Source: Xanthomonas citri pv. mangiferaeindicae
GTDB taxonomy: Bacteria > Pseudomonadota > Gammaproteobacteria > Xanthomonadales > Xanthomonadaceae
DNA: 64,000 nucleotides
Assembly (NCBI GenBank): GCA_002240395.1
Contig: CP016836.1
Location: 3,720,001-3,784,000, forward strand
Direction of reading: 5' to 3'
In this document: one piece after another, positions 24,789 through 33,451 of the stretch
Layout: each line of letters begins with the position of its first letter
How positions within the stretch are numbered: position 1 is the first letter of the stretch
Notes under the pieces: model-generated
What the model saw: the letters and a program-made list of their open reading frames with translations, nothing else
What the model was told of the DNA's origin: nothing
The model's database searches: none
Made by a program: the position numbers and the translations under genes

Positions 24789-25280
24789 TCAGTCGGGGAT
24801 CGCGAGCGCCAGCGTCTCCTTGATCTCCTCCATCACGATGTAGCTACGCGATTCGCGCACATGCGGCAGCGTCAGCAGGCTGCTGCCGAGCAGTTCGCGA
24901 TAGGCGGCCATCTCCGGGATGCGGGCCTTGATCAGGTAGTCGAAATCGCCGGACATCAGGTGACACTCGAGCACGTTGGGCACGCGCAGGGCGGCGCGGC
25001 GGAATTCCTCGAAGATATCGGCGGACTTGTAGGCCAGGCCGATCTGCACGAAGACCAGCAGCCCGGCCTTCAGCCGCGCGGGGTCGAGCCGGGCGTGATA
25101 GCCCTGGATCACGCCCTCGCGCTCGAGCCGGCGGACGCGTTCGGTGCATGGCGTCGTCGACAGCCCGACGCGCTCGCCGAGCTCAGTGAACGAGATGCGC
25201 GCATCCTCCTGCAGGATGCGCAGGATGCGCGCGTCGATGCGGTCGAGCGGGCGGCTGCGGGTGGTGCGCGGGACGGGCAT
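24789..25280 (-). CDS. Lrp/AsnC-family regulator divergent from dadA
   Basis: The product is 163 residues: a winged helix at about 12-65 (RIDARILRILQEDARISFTELGERVGLS) and an RAM ligand-binding domain (LLVFVQIGL and SGDFDYLIKARIPEM). It is divergently transcribed from dadA with 153 bases between, the position of the alanine-responsive Lrp-type regulator of D-amino-acid catabolism. It is therefore the likely activator of dadA-alr, in response to alanine (inference from gene order). Confidence 0.9.
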   Translation of the reverse strand: MPVPRTTRSRPLDRIDARILRILQEDARISFTELGERVGLSTTPCTERVRRLEREGVIQGYHARLDPARLKAGLLVFVQIGLAYKSADIFEEFRRAALRVPNVLECHLMSGDFDYLIKARIPEMAAYRELLGSSLLTLPHVRESRSYIVMEEIKETLALAIPD

Positions 25281-25433
25281 GAAAAACTCCGGGCAAGAGC
25301 GGCGCGCGACAGGACAATCCGCCGTGAACCGTGCCTCAAAACAGCGGAATCGACTATCGGACCGCCACTATACTGCGCGGATTGCGTGCCGGCCGCGCCC
25401 TGCGCCGGCGAAATGTCTTGCGGAGTCGCGCAC

Positions 25434-26750
25434 ATGCGGGTGCTGGTGCTGGGGAGCGGTGTGATCGGCGTGACGAGCGCCTGGTATCTGGCGCGCGCCG
25501 GGTTCGAGGTGATGGTGGTCGACCGGGCGAACGGCCCGGCCTGCGAGACCAGCCACGCCAACGCCGGCCAGATCTCGCCCGGCTACGCGTCGCCGTGGGC
25601 GGCGCCGGGCGTGCCGTTCAAGGCGATCCGCTGGTTGATGCAACGGCACGCACCGCTGGCAATCCGGCTCACCTCCGATCCGCAGCAGTACCTGTGGCTG
25701 GCGCAGATGCTGCGCAACTGCACCGCCGCACGTTATGCGGTGAACAAGGAGCGGATGGTGCGGCTGGCCGAGTACAGCCGCGACTGCCTGGACGCGCTGC
25801 GCGCCGAGACCGGCATCGCCTACGAGGCGCGCCAGTTGGGCACGCTCCAGGTGTTCCGCACCCAGGCGCAGCTCGATCACGCCGGGCGCGACACCGCAGT
25901 GCTCGACGAGGCCGGGGTGCCCTACGAACTGCTCGACCGCGCCGGCATCGCGCGTGTGGAGCCGGCGCTGGCCGGCGTCGCCGACCGCCTGACCGGCGCG
26001 CTGCGCCTGCCCGATGACCAGACCGGCGACTGCCGGCTGTTCACCGAGCGGCTGACCGAACTGGCCCGGGACGCGGGCGTGACATTCCGCTTCGGACAGA
26101 CGATCGAGCGCATCGAGGGCAGCGGCGACCGGATCGACGGCGTGCGCATCGATGGTCGCCTGGAACGTTTCGACCGCTATGTGATGGCGCTGGGCAGTTG
26201 GTCGCCGGCCTTGTTGCGGCCGCTGGGTCTGGACGTGCCGGTGTACCCGCTCAAGGGCTATTCGCTGACGATCCCGATCCGCGACCCGGCGATGGCGCCG
26301 GTCTCCACGGTGCTCGATGAGAGCTACAAGGTCGCGATCACCCGCTTCGACACTCGCATCCGCGTCGGCGGCATGGCCGAAGTCGCCGGCTTCGACATGC
26401 GCCTGGACCCGCGTCGGCGCGCGACGCTGGAGAAAGTGGTCGGCGACCTGTATCCGCGTGGTGGCGACCTCGCTGCGGCCGATTTCTGGACCGGCCTGCG
26501 GCCGACCACGCCCGACGGCACACCCGTGGTCGGCGCCACCCGCTACCGGAACCTGTTCCTCAACACCGGCCACGGCACGCTGGGGTGGACGATGGCCTGT
26601 GGCTCCGGGCGTTATCTGGCCGACCTGATGGCGATGCAACCGACCGCGATCCGCGGCGACGGGCTCGACCTCTCTCGCTACGGACACGCGCGGGACACTG
26701 CGTCGCGGTCGGACACGCGCAGCGTCGCAGGCGCGACAATGGCGCGCTGA
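25434..26750 (+). CDS. dadA: D-amino acid dehydrogenase small subunit
   Basis: The product is 438 residues with the FAD dinucleotide-binding start MRVLVLGSGVIGVTSAWYLA and the family hallmark ETSHANAGQISPGYASPWAAPG. The C-terminal FAD-contacting segment is NTGHGTLGWTMACGSGRYLADL. It deaminates D-alanine and other D-amino acids to keto acids and passes electrons to the respiratory chain at the inner membrane. alr follows 25 bases downstream, giving the classical dad unit that converts L-Ala to D-Ala and then pyruvate. The last 20 residues are a non-conserved Ser/Arg tail. Confidence 0.94.
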   Translation: MRVLVLGSGVIGVTSAWYLARAGFEVMVVDRANGPACETSHANAGQISPGYASPWAAPGVPFKAIRWLMQRHAPLAIRLTSDPQQYLWLAQMLRNCTAARYAVNKERMVRLAEYSRDCLDALRAETGIAYEARQLGTLQVFRTQAQLDHAGRDTAVLDEAGVPYELLDRAGIARVEPALAGVADRLTGALRLPDDQTGDCRLFTERLTELARDAGVTFRFGQTIERIEGSGDRIDGVRIDGRLERFDRYVMALGSWSPALLRPLGLDVPVYPLKGYSLTIPIRDPAMAPVSTVLDESYKVAITRFDTRIRVGGMAEVAGFDMRLDPRRRATLEKVVGDLYPRGGDLAAADFWTGLRPTTPDGTPVVGATRYRNLFLNTGHGTLGWTMACGSGRYLADLMAMQPTAIRGDGLDLSRYGHARDTASRSDTRSVAGATMAR

Positions 26751-26775
26751 TTTTCTCCGCAGCAAGGACACCGCA

Positions 26776-27852
26776 ATGCGCCCCGCTCGCGCGCTGATCG
26801 ACCTCGACGCCCTGCGCCACAACTATCGACTCGCTCGCCGGCTCGGCGGCGGCAAGGCCCTGGCGGTGATCAAGGCCGATGCCTATGGCCACGGCGCGGT
26901 GCGCTGCGCACAGGCACTGTCGAGCGAAGCCGACGGGTTCGCGGTCGCGTTCCTGGAAGAAGCGCTGACGCTGCGCGAAGCGGGCATCACCGCACCGATC
27001 CTGCTGCTGGAGGGCGTGCTCGCCGCCGATGAGCTGCCGTTGGTTGCCGAGCACGATCTGTGGATGGTGGTGCACGCGCCCTGGCAGGTCGAGGCGCTCG
27101 CGCGCGCGACGGTGTCGCGGCCGCTGGACGTGTGGCTCAAGCTCGATTCGGGCATGCACCGCGTCGGGATCGATCCCGATGCCTACGCCGACACTTGGCA
27201 CCGGCTGCGCGCGCTGCCGCAGGTCGGCCGTCTGGTGAAGATGACCCACTTCTCGCGTGCCGACGAGCCTGCGCATGACCGCACGCGCGAGCAGATCGCC
27301 ACGTTCGCCACGGTCACTGCCGACCTGCCGGGCGAGACCAGCCTGTGCAACTCCCCCGCCCTGCTCGCCTGGCCGCAGGCGCGCGGCGACTGGGGGCGCG
27401 CCGGGCTGATGCTCTATGGCGCCTCGCCGTTCGCGCCGGGCCATCTGGCCGCGGCGCAGTTGCAGCCAGTGATGACGCTCGAGTCGCAGGTCATCGCCGT
27501 GCGCGAGCTGCCGGCCGGCGAACCCGTGGGCTACGGCGGCACGTTCGTCACACCGCGTCCGACGCGCGTGGGCGTCGTGGCGATGGGCTACGCGGACGGC
27601 TATCCGCAGTTCGCCGCCACCGGCACGCCGGTCGCGATCGACGGGCGCCCGGGCCAGTTGATCGGGCGGGTGTCGATGGACATGCTCACCGTCGACCTGA
27701 CCGAGCATCCGGACGCTGGCGTCGGCAGCCGTGTCGAACTGTGGGGCCGCCAGGTCCCGGCCGGCGAGGTCGTCGCCCGCAGCCAGACAAGCGCGTACCG
27801 GCTGCTGTGTGGCGTCAAGCGCGTGCCACTGGTGTCGATGGCGGAGCACTGA
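26776..27852 (+). CDS. alr: alanine racemase (catabolic)
   Basis: The product is 358 residues with PLP lysine K33 (AVIKADAYGHG) and catalytic tyrosine Y272 (GYADGYP). KLDSGMHRVG and GRVSMDMLTVDLT are other family blocks. It is placed 25 bases after dadA, so the dadX type, feeding D-alanine to DadA, is the likely role, although it also supplies D-Ala to peptidoglycan. GGACACCGCA is the weak ribosome site. Confidence 0.94.
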   Translation: MRPARALIDLDALRHNYRLARRLGGGKALAVIKADAYGHGAVRCAQALSSEADGFAVAFLEEALTLREAGITAPILLLEGVLAADELPLVAEHDLWMVVHAPWQVEALARATVSRPLDVWLKLDSGMHRVGIDPDAYADTWHRLRALPQVGRLVKMTHFSRADEPAHDRTREQIATFATVTADLPGETSLCNSPALLAWPQARGDWGRAGLMLYGASPFAPGHLAAAQLQPVMTLESQVIAVRELPAGEPVGYGGTFVTPRPTRVGVVAMGYADGYPQFAATGTPVAIDGRPGQLIGRVSMDMLTVDLTEHPDAGVGSRVELWGRQVPAGEVVARSQTSAYRLLCGVKRVPLVSMAEH

Positions 27853-28162
27853 CAGCGCTTGCCTCCTTCCCCCGTTTTACGGGGCATTGCGCCCTTTACG
27901 GGTGGAAGGTTGGGAAGGGGGTGCTTTACGCGACGAGCCCATGCCCCCACCCGGCGCGCGATGCGCGCCGACCTCCCCGCGAGCGGGGAGGTGATCCCGC
28001 GCGATGACGCTTTAACTCCTTCCCCCGTTTTTTACGGGGGAAGGTTGGGATGGGGGCTGCTTTTCGCGAGCTCCTGCCTCACTCGACTCGCGATGCGCGC
28101 CGACTTCCCCCCGCGGGCGGGAGGTCATCGCAGAGGGCGTCCTTCGTCGCGCGAAGAACGCG
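27853..28162. repeat. intergenic repeat block with two element families
   Basis: A reversed copy of the GGGCGCAATG-type element lies at about 27866-27922. A second, shortened hairpin element (CCTTCCCCCG...CGGGGGAAGG) lies at about 28018-28058. Two copies of the GCGATGCGCGCCGACCTCCC-type palindrome lie at about 27943-27995 and 28070-28125. No gene is present. Confidence 0.7.
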
Positions 28163-29512
28163 TCAGCCATCGCACCCCAGCGCGCGGAGGGTGCCGCGGG
28201 CCTTGGCCCGGGTCTCGTCGAGTTCGCGCTGGGGGTCGGAGTCGGCCACGATGCCGGCGCCGGTACGGAAGCGGGCGGTGTCGCCTTCGATCTCGGCGCT
28301 GCGGATCAGGATGTTGAGGTCGAGGTCGCCGTCGCGGTTGAGCCAGCCCATCGCGCCGGTGTAGGCGCCGCGGCCCTGCCCTTCGAGTTCGGCGATGATC
28401 TGCATGCAGCGGACCTTCGGGCAGCCGGTGATCGTGCCGCCGGGGAACACCGCGGCGATCGTCCGCCCAGGCGTCGCATCGGAGCGCAGCCGGCCACGGA
28501 CGTTGCTGACGATATGGTGCACGTGGGCATAGCTTTCCACGCACATCAGCTCGTCGACTTCGACGCTGCCGGCCACGCATACGCGTCCCAGGTCGTTGCG
28601 CTCCAGGTCCACCAGCATCACGTGCTCGGCGCGCTCCTTCGGATGGCCGACCAGCTCCTGCACGCGGGCCAGGTCGTCGTCGCCGTCGAAGCGGGCGCGG
28701 GTGCCGGCGATCGGCCGGGTCTCGACCAGATCGCCGCGCACCGAAACCAGACGCTCGGGCGAGGCGCTGGCGACCGCCCAGCCCGCACCCTGCAGCAGAC
28801 CGGCGAATGGCGCGGGGTTGTGCTCGCGCAGGCGGGCGTAGAGCGCGGCAGGATCGAGCGCGCCGTCGAAGGTCGCACGCCAGCCGCGCGAGAGGTTGGC
28901 CTGGAACACGTCGCCGGCGGCGAGGTAGTCGAGCACACGGCGCACACCGTCGGTGAAGCGCGACGGGGCGTCTTCGTCGAGCGCGAGCGGCGCGCGCCAG
29001 GCCGGCAACGGCGCGGGCGACACCGAGGCCGCCTCGGTCAGCGCATCGAGCAAGGCAGCGTGGCCGGGTTCGGCGACCGCGACGACCTCGCCGGTGGCAT
29101 GGTCGCGCAGCACCGCGGCCGGGCAGCGCCAGGCCATCGCGACCGGCAGATGGCCGACAGCGGCCGGCAGGTCCAGCACGGGCTCGACCTGGCCGGCGAG
29201 CTCATAGCCCAGATACAGCGCCCAGCCACCGCGGAAGGGCCAGCGCGGTTCGTCGCGATCGATGCGTGCGGCGCGCCACTGGCCATCGAGCAGATCGAGA
29301 AACGCGCCCTCGAGGCTGCGACCGTCGGCATCGCGGGTGGTGCCGTCGGCGTCCAGCCGCAGCAAGGCACCGTCGGTCGCCAGCAGCAGGTCCCAGCGCG
29401 ATTGTGCGGTGCCGTGCGCGACCGACTGCAGCAGCAGCGGATGGCGCGCGGGCGCGGCGCGCTGCAGCGCGAGCAGATCGGTGTCGGCGGGCAGCGGTCG
29501 GGTGATCAGCAC
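28163..29512 (-). CDS. pabB: aminodeoxychorismate synthase component I
   Basis: The product is 449 residues from a GTG start. The chorismate-binding core is plain: DVFQANLSRGW, RPIAGTRAR, ERAEHVMLVDLERNDLGR, GTITGCPKVRCMQII, GAYTGAMGW and the final GAGIVADSDPQRELDET. The enzyme makes 4-amino-4-deoxychorismate for folate; its glutaminase partner (PabA) is not in the window. It begins 20 bases after the uup stop and is probably cotranscribed with it. Confidence 0.92.
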   Translation of the reverse strand: MLITRPLPADTDLLALQRAAPARHPLLLQSVAHGTAQSRWDLLLATDGALLRLDADGTTRDADGRSLEGAFLDLLDGQWRAARIDRDEPRWPFRGGWALYLGYELAGQVEPVLDLPAAVGHLPVAMAWRCPAAVLRDHATGEVVAVAEPGHAALLDALTEAASVSPAPLPAWRAPLALDEDAPSRFTDGVRRVLDYLAAGDVFQANLSRGWRATFDGALDPAALYARLREHNPAPFAGLLQGAGWAVASASPERLVSVRGDLVETRPIAGTRARFDGDDDLARVQELVGHPKERAEHVMLVDLERNDLGRVCVAGSVEVDELMCVESYAHVHHIVSNVRGRLRSDATPGRTIAAVFPGGTITGCPKVRCMQIIAELEGQGRGAYTGAMGWLNRDGDLDLNILIRSAEIEGDTARFRTGAGIVADSDPQRELDETRAKARGTLRALGCDG

Positions 29513-29532
29513 GGGGCGGCGGTCGTCGAAGG

Positions 29533-31428
29533 TCAGGTGTCGAGTTCGGTCCAGCGCAGATAGGCGGCGTCGAGCGTGTCCTGCAGCTGCTGCAACTGCT
29601 GGCCATGCGCGGCGATGCCGGCGGCGTCGCGCTGATAGAACGCCGGCGTGTTCATCTCCTCGGTCATGCGCGCGATATCGGTCTCCAACTGCTCGATGCG
29701 ACCGGGCAACTGTTCGAGCTCGCGCTGGTCCTTGTAGCTGAGCTTGCGCTTGGCCATGACCGGCGCTTCGCCCACGGCCGGCGTCGAAGCGGCCTGCACT
29801 GCGCTCGCCGCGGATTTCGCCGCGAGCGTGATCGCCGGCAGCGCCTCGCCCGGCTGCGGGCGTTGGCGCAGCCAGTCCTCGTACCCGCCGATGTACTCGC
29901 CGACGTGACCCTCGCCTTCCATCACCAGCGTCGAGGTGACCACGTTGTCGAGGAAGTCGCGGTCGTGGCTGACCAGCAGCAGCGTGCCGGGATACTCGCC
30001 CAGCAGTTCTTCGAGCAGTTCCAGCGTCTCGACGTCGAGGTCGTTGGTCGGTTCGTCCATCACCAGCAGGTTGGACGGCTGCGCGAACAGCTTGGCCAGC
30101 AGCAGACGGTTGCGCTCGCCGCCCGACAGGCGGGTGATCGGCGCACGCGCGCGCTCGGGCGTGAACAGGAAATCCTGCAGATAGCCGATCACGTGCTTGC
30201 GGGTGCCGTTGATCTCGACGAAATCCTGACCCTCGGCCACGTTCTCCAACGCGTTCCAGTCCTCGCGCAGCGTCGCGCGGTACTGGTCGAAGTACGCGAT
30301 CTGAAGCTGCGTGCCCGCGCGCACCTCACCGGTCTGCGGCTGCAGTTCGCCCAACAGCAGCTTGAGCAGCGTGGTCTTGCCGGTGCCGTTGGCGCCGATC
30401 AGGCCGATGCGATCGCCGCGGAAGATCGTCGTGGAGAAATCGCGGATCAGGACGCGATCGCCGAAGCCGAAGCTGATGTCTTTGAGCTCGACGACCTTCT
30501 TGCCGGAATTGCCGGCCGAGGCCGCCGCCATGCGCACGTTACCGGTGAGATCGCGGCGCTGCGCACGTTCGACGCGCATCGCCTTGAGCCGGCGCACACG
30601 GCCTTCGTCGCGGGTGCGGCGGGCCTTGATGCCCTGGCGGATCCAGGCCTCTTCCTGCGCCAGCATCTTGTCGAAACGCGCCTGCTCCTGCGCTTCGGCG
30701 TTGAGGCGTTCCTCGCGGCGGCGCACGTAGTTGTCCCAGTCGCCGGGCCAGCTGGTGAGCTTGCCGCGATCGATCTCGATGATGCGCGTGGCCAGCGAAC
30801 GCAGGAATCGGCGGTCATGGGTGACGAACACGATCGCGCCGGGCCACTGCTTGAGGAAGCCTTCGAGCCAGTCGATCGCGGCGATATCAAGATGATTGGT
30901 CGGTTCGTCGAGCAGCAGAATGTCCGGCGCCGACACCACTGCGCGCGCCAGCAGCACGCGGCGCTTCATGCCGCCCGACAGCCGGGTGAATGCCGCATCG
31001 CCGTCGAGCTGCAGGCGTTCGAGGACCTCGGTCACACGCTGGTCGATGCGCCAGCCGTCGAGGGCGTCGATGCGCGCCTGGACGTCGGCGAGTGCGTCGT
31101 AGTCCTCGGCGTGCAGCAGGCGGTGGTACTCGGCCAGCGCCGCGCCCGCCTCGCCCAGACCGCCCGCCACCACGTCGAAGATGCTGCCGTCGGCGCCCGC
31201 GGGCACTTCCTGCTCCAGGCGCGTCACGCGCACGCCCTGCTCGCGGCGGATCTCGCCGTCGTCGGGCTTGAGCTCGCCATCGATCAGGCGCATCAGGGTG
31301 GACTTGCCGGCACCGTTGCGGCCGATCAGCGCGATCCGCTCGCCACGGTCGATCGACAGCTCGACACCGTCCAGCAGCAAAGGGCCGCCGACGCTGTAGT
31401 CGACGGCATTCAAGGTCATCAAAGGCAT
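29533..31428 (-). CDS. uup: ABC-F family ATPase Uup
   Basis: The product is 631 residues with two ABC domains: Walker A ALIGRNGAGKST near residue 35 and LIGANGTGKTT near 345. Signatures LSGGMKRR and LSGGERNR are each followed by Walker B (LLLDEPTNHLD, LVMDEPTNDLD). A C-terminal coiled coil (KLSYKDQRELEQLPGRIEQLE...) marks the Uup branch, which acts on ribosomes and in precise transposon excision. There is no transmembrane domain. The ATG at 31428 is chosen; an alternative ATG nine bases later exists. Confidence 0.92.
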   Translation of the reverse strand: MPLMTLNAVDYSVGGPLLLDGVELSIDRGERIALIGRNGAGKSTLMRLIDGELKPDDGEIRREQGVRVTRLEQEVPAGADGSIFDVVAGGLGEAGAALAEYHRLLHAEDYDALADVQARIDALDGWRIDQRVTEVLERLQLDGDAAFTRLSGGMKRRVLLARAVVSAPDILLLDEPTNHLDIAAIDWLEGFLKQWPGAIVFVTHDRRFLRSLATRIIEIDRGKLTSWPGDWDNYVRRREERLNAEAQEQARFDKMLAQEEAWIRQGIKARRTRDEGRVRRLKAMRVERAQRRDLTGNVRMAAASAGNSGKKVVELKDISFGFGDRVLIRDFSTTIFRGDRIGLIGANGTGKTTLLKLLLGELQPQTGEVRAGTQLQIAYFDQYRATLREDWNALENVAEGQDFVEINGTRKHVIGYLQDFLFTPERARAPITRLSGGERNRLLLAKLFAQPSNLLVMDEPTNDLDVETLELLEELLGEYPGTLLLVSHDRDFLDNVVTSTLVMEGEGHVGEYIGGYEDWLRQRPQPGEALPAITLAAKSAASAVQAASTPAVGEAPVMAKRKLSYKDQRELEQLPGRIEQLETDIARMTEEMNTPAFYQRDAAGIAAHGQQLQQLQDTLDAAYLRWTELDT

Positions 31429-31612
31429 CCGCACAGTGTAGCGGTCCGCGCCGCGGACCGGACCGCCGTCTCAGTCTCGACGATCCAACGTCCCTGAACC
31501 GGGCGCCTTAGGGCTTTCCCTAGTTGGAGCGCCGGCGGCATGGCGGTATCCAGGATGACAACCTGATCGCACCGCATGCGCTGCATCGCGATCCGCCACG
31601 AAGGAGACGTCG

Positions 31613-32602
31613 ATGAACGCCATTTCCGCCGTCGGCCCGCAGGCCGCCCTGCCCGCCACCGATCCGGCCTCCGGACGCTCGGTCACTGTCCAGCATGGCG
31701 ATACGCTGTCCGGCCTGGCCGCACAGCTCGGTGTGCCGCTCGACAAGCTGCTGGCGGCGAACCCGCAGGTGCTGAACCCCGATGTCATCTATCCCGGCGA
31801 TCGCATCAGCGTCCCAGGCGACACCGTCCAGGCCGCGAATGCGGCGGGCGGCAGCTACACCGTGCAGCCCGGCGACTCGTTGTCGGGCATCGCTTCGGCC
31901 AACGGCACGACGGTGCAGGCGCTGCTCGAGGCCAACCCGCAGATTCGCAACCCCGATCTGATTGGCGTCGGCGACCGCATCCAGCTGCCTGGCGGCACGG
32001 GCGGCGGCACCGGTGGCGACGGCGCCGGTCCTGTGACGGGCCCGGACCCGACCGCACCGCCAGCCACAGGCGGCGCGGGCGGCGTCACCGCAGCCGAGTT
32101 GCAGCAGATCGTGCCGACGCTCAGCGCCGCAAAGGCCGAGGCGGTCGCGCCGCACCTCAACGCCGCGATGGCCGAGGCCAATATCGACACGCCGCAGCGC
32201 CAGGCGATGTTCATCGCTCAGCTGGCGCACGAGAGCGGCGGCTTCCACTACATGGAGGAGATCGCCAGCGGCGCGGCGTACGAAGGCCGCGCGGACCTGG
32301 GCAACACCCAGCCGGGCGACGGCGAGCGCTACAAGGGCCGCGGCTACATCCAGGTGACCGGCCGCCACAACTACACCGAGGCCGGGCGCGCCCTTGGCCT
32401 GGACCTGGTGAACAACCCCGAGCTCGCCGCGCAGCCCGAGAATGCCGCGCGGATAGCGGCCTGGTACTGGCAGAGCCGCGACATCAATGCCGCCGCCGAT
32501 GCCGGCAACTTCACCCAGGTCACGCGGCTGATCAACGGCGGCACCAATGGCCTGGCCGATCGCGAGGCCTACTACGCGCGCGCCAGCGCGATCCTGGACT
32601 GA
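31613..32602 (+). CDS. LysM-LysM-GH19 (chitinase-like lysozyme) protein
   Basis: The product is 329 residues. Two LysM repeats (about 23-66 VTVQHGDTLSGLAAQLGVPL..., and 82-125 YTVQPGDSLSGIASANG...) are followed by a Gly/Pro-rich linker and a GH19 catalytic domain (about 157-329). AHESGGFHYMEEI holds the catalytic Glu, and YKGRGYIQVTGRHNY is the family block. It should hydrolyse peptidoglycan or chitin. No signal peptide is visible, which is typical of endolysins released by another route. AAGGAGA precedes the ATG. There are no neighbouring holin or phage genes, so it is not obviously prophage-borne. Confidence 0.9.
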   Translation: MNAISAVGPQAALPATDPASGRSVTVQHGDTLSGLAAQLGVPLDKLLAANPQVLNPDVIYPGDRISVPGDTVQAANAAGGSYTVQPGDSLSGIASANGTTVQALLEANPQIRNPDLIGVGDRIQLPGGTGGGTGGDGAGPVTGPDPTAPPATGGAGGVTAAELQQIVPTLSAAKAEAVAPHLNAAMAEANIDTPQRQAMFIAQLAHESGGFHYMEEIASGAAYEGRADLGNTQPGDGERYKGRGYIQVTGRHNYTEAGRALGLDLVNNPELAAQPENAARIAAWYWQSRDINAAADAGNFTQVTRLINGGTNGLADREAYYARASAILD

Positions 32603-32730
32603 GCCCCGCTGCGCCACCAGCGATGGCCGGTGGCGGCGTGCATCTCGGAGTACCGGTACTGACGCGCTCGGCCGGTTGCACTGCGACCGGCCATCGGCGC
32701 GCCTGATGCCGGGCACCGCGCGCATCGCAC

Positions 32731-33333
32731 TCAGGGAATCTCGAAGCCTTCGGGGTCGGTTGGGATGCCGTATTGCGTGAACAGTGCGGGCCCGATCTGC
32801 GAGACCGCATCACCGTCGCAACTGCGCTCGACTGCAGCGCCGCCAGTCGACGCGATCACCACGCCCGCCTTTTCCCAGCCACGGCCGATGCCGGTGTACA
32901 GCGTATGGACCTGCCCCTGGTGGTCGAAACGCAGGAAGGCACCGCCGCCGCCCGAGTACATCAACGTGCCGCCACGAAATGCCTGCGACGGCGTGGTGTC
33001 GTCGGACGGATAGACCGCGGGCGCCGCCGCGCCCTGCGCGGCGCCGTTTCGGTAGGTCATGCGCGCGCCGTCGGGCGACCCGCACAGCGCATCGACGCCC
33101 GCCGCGTGGCGGCAGCCGAACACGATGGTCTCGTCGTCCGGACAGAATGGGGCGGTTTCCGGCGCCGGCGCCGCAGCGCCGGCTGTGCCGAGCGAAGCAG
33201 CGGGCGTGGTGCGGGCGTCCGATGGCGATGCAGCGCCGGGGTCGGCCGTGGTGCTGGGGGGCGTCGTTGCACGATCAGCGTCGGAGCACGCAGCGAGCAG
33301 CAGCAGCGAGAGCGAGGCGGCAAGCGCTTTCAT
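32731..33333 (-). CDS. lipoprotein of unknown function
   Basis: The product is 200 residues with a lipobox (LLLLAAC, Cys about 16), followed by a low-complexity Ser/Thr/Ala-rich linker to about residue 60. The folded part contains CPDDETIVFGCRHAAGVDALC, LCGSPDG and GGGGAFLRFDHQGQVHTLYTGIGRGWEKAGVV, and ends GIPTDPEGFEIP. GGAG precedes the ATG. Cysteine pairs suggest disulphides in the periplasm. I do not recognise the family. Confidence 0.72.
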   Translation of the reverse strand: MKALAASLSLLLLAACSDADRATTPPSTTADPGAASPSDARTTPAASLGTAGAAAPAPETAPFCPDDETIVFGCRHAAGVDALCGSPDGARMTYRNGAAQGAAAPAVYPSDDTTPSQAFRGGTLMYSGGGGAFLRFDHQGQVHTLYTGIGRGWEKAGVVIASTGGAAVERSCDGDAVSQIGPALFTQYGIPTDPEGFEIP

Positions 33334-33451
33334 GGATAACTCCAGGCGGCCAGAGACCACGCCAGCCTGCCATGCCCCGTGTCGGCAGGCCGCGACCGCG
33401 GTCACGACCGGCGCCACATCCCCGCGCGATCGCCCCGGCAGGCACGCGCCG

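Noticed and set aside
25368..26822. 484-codon reverse frame
   Set aside because: It is antisense to dadA, which is certain.
29605..31497. 630-codon plus-strand frame
   Set aside because: It mirrors uup, whose two ABC domains are complete on the other strand.
31613..32602. Prophage lysis module around the LysM-GH19 gene
   Set aside because: No holin, spanin, tail or integrase gene lies nearby; neighbours are uup and a lipoprotein.
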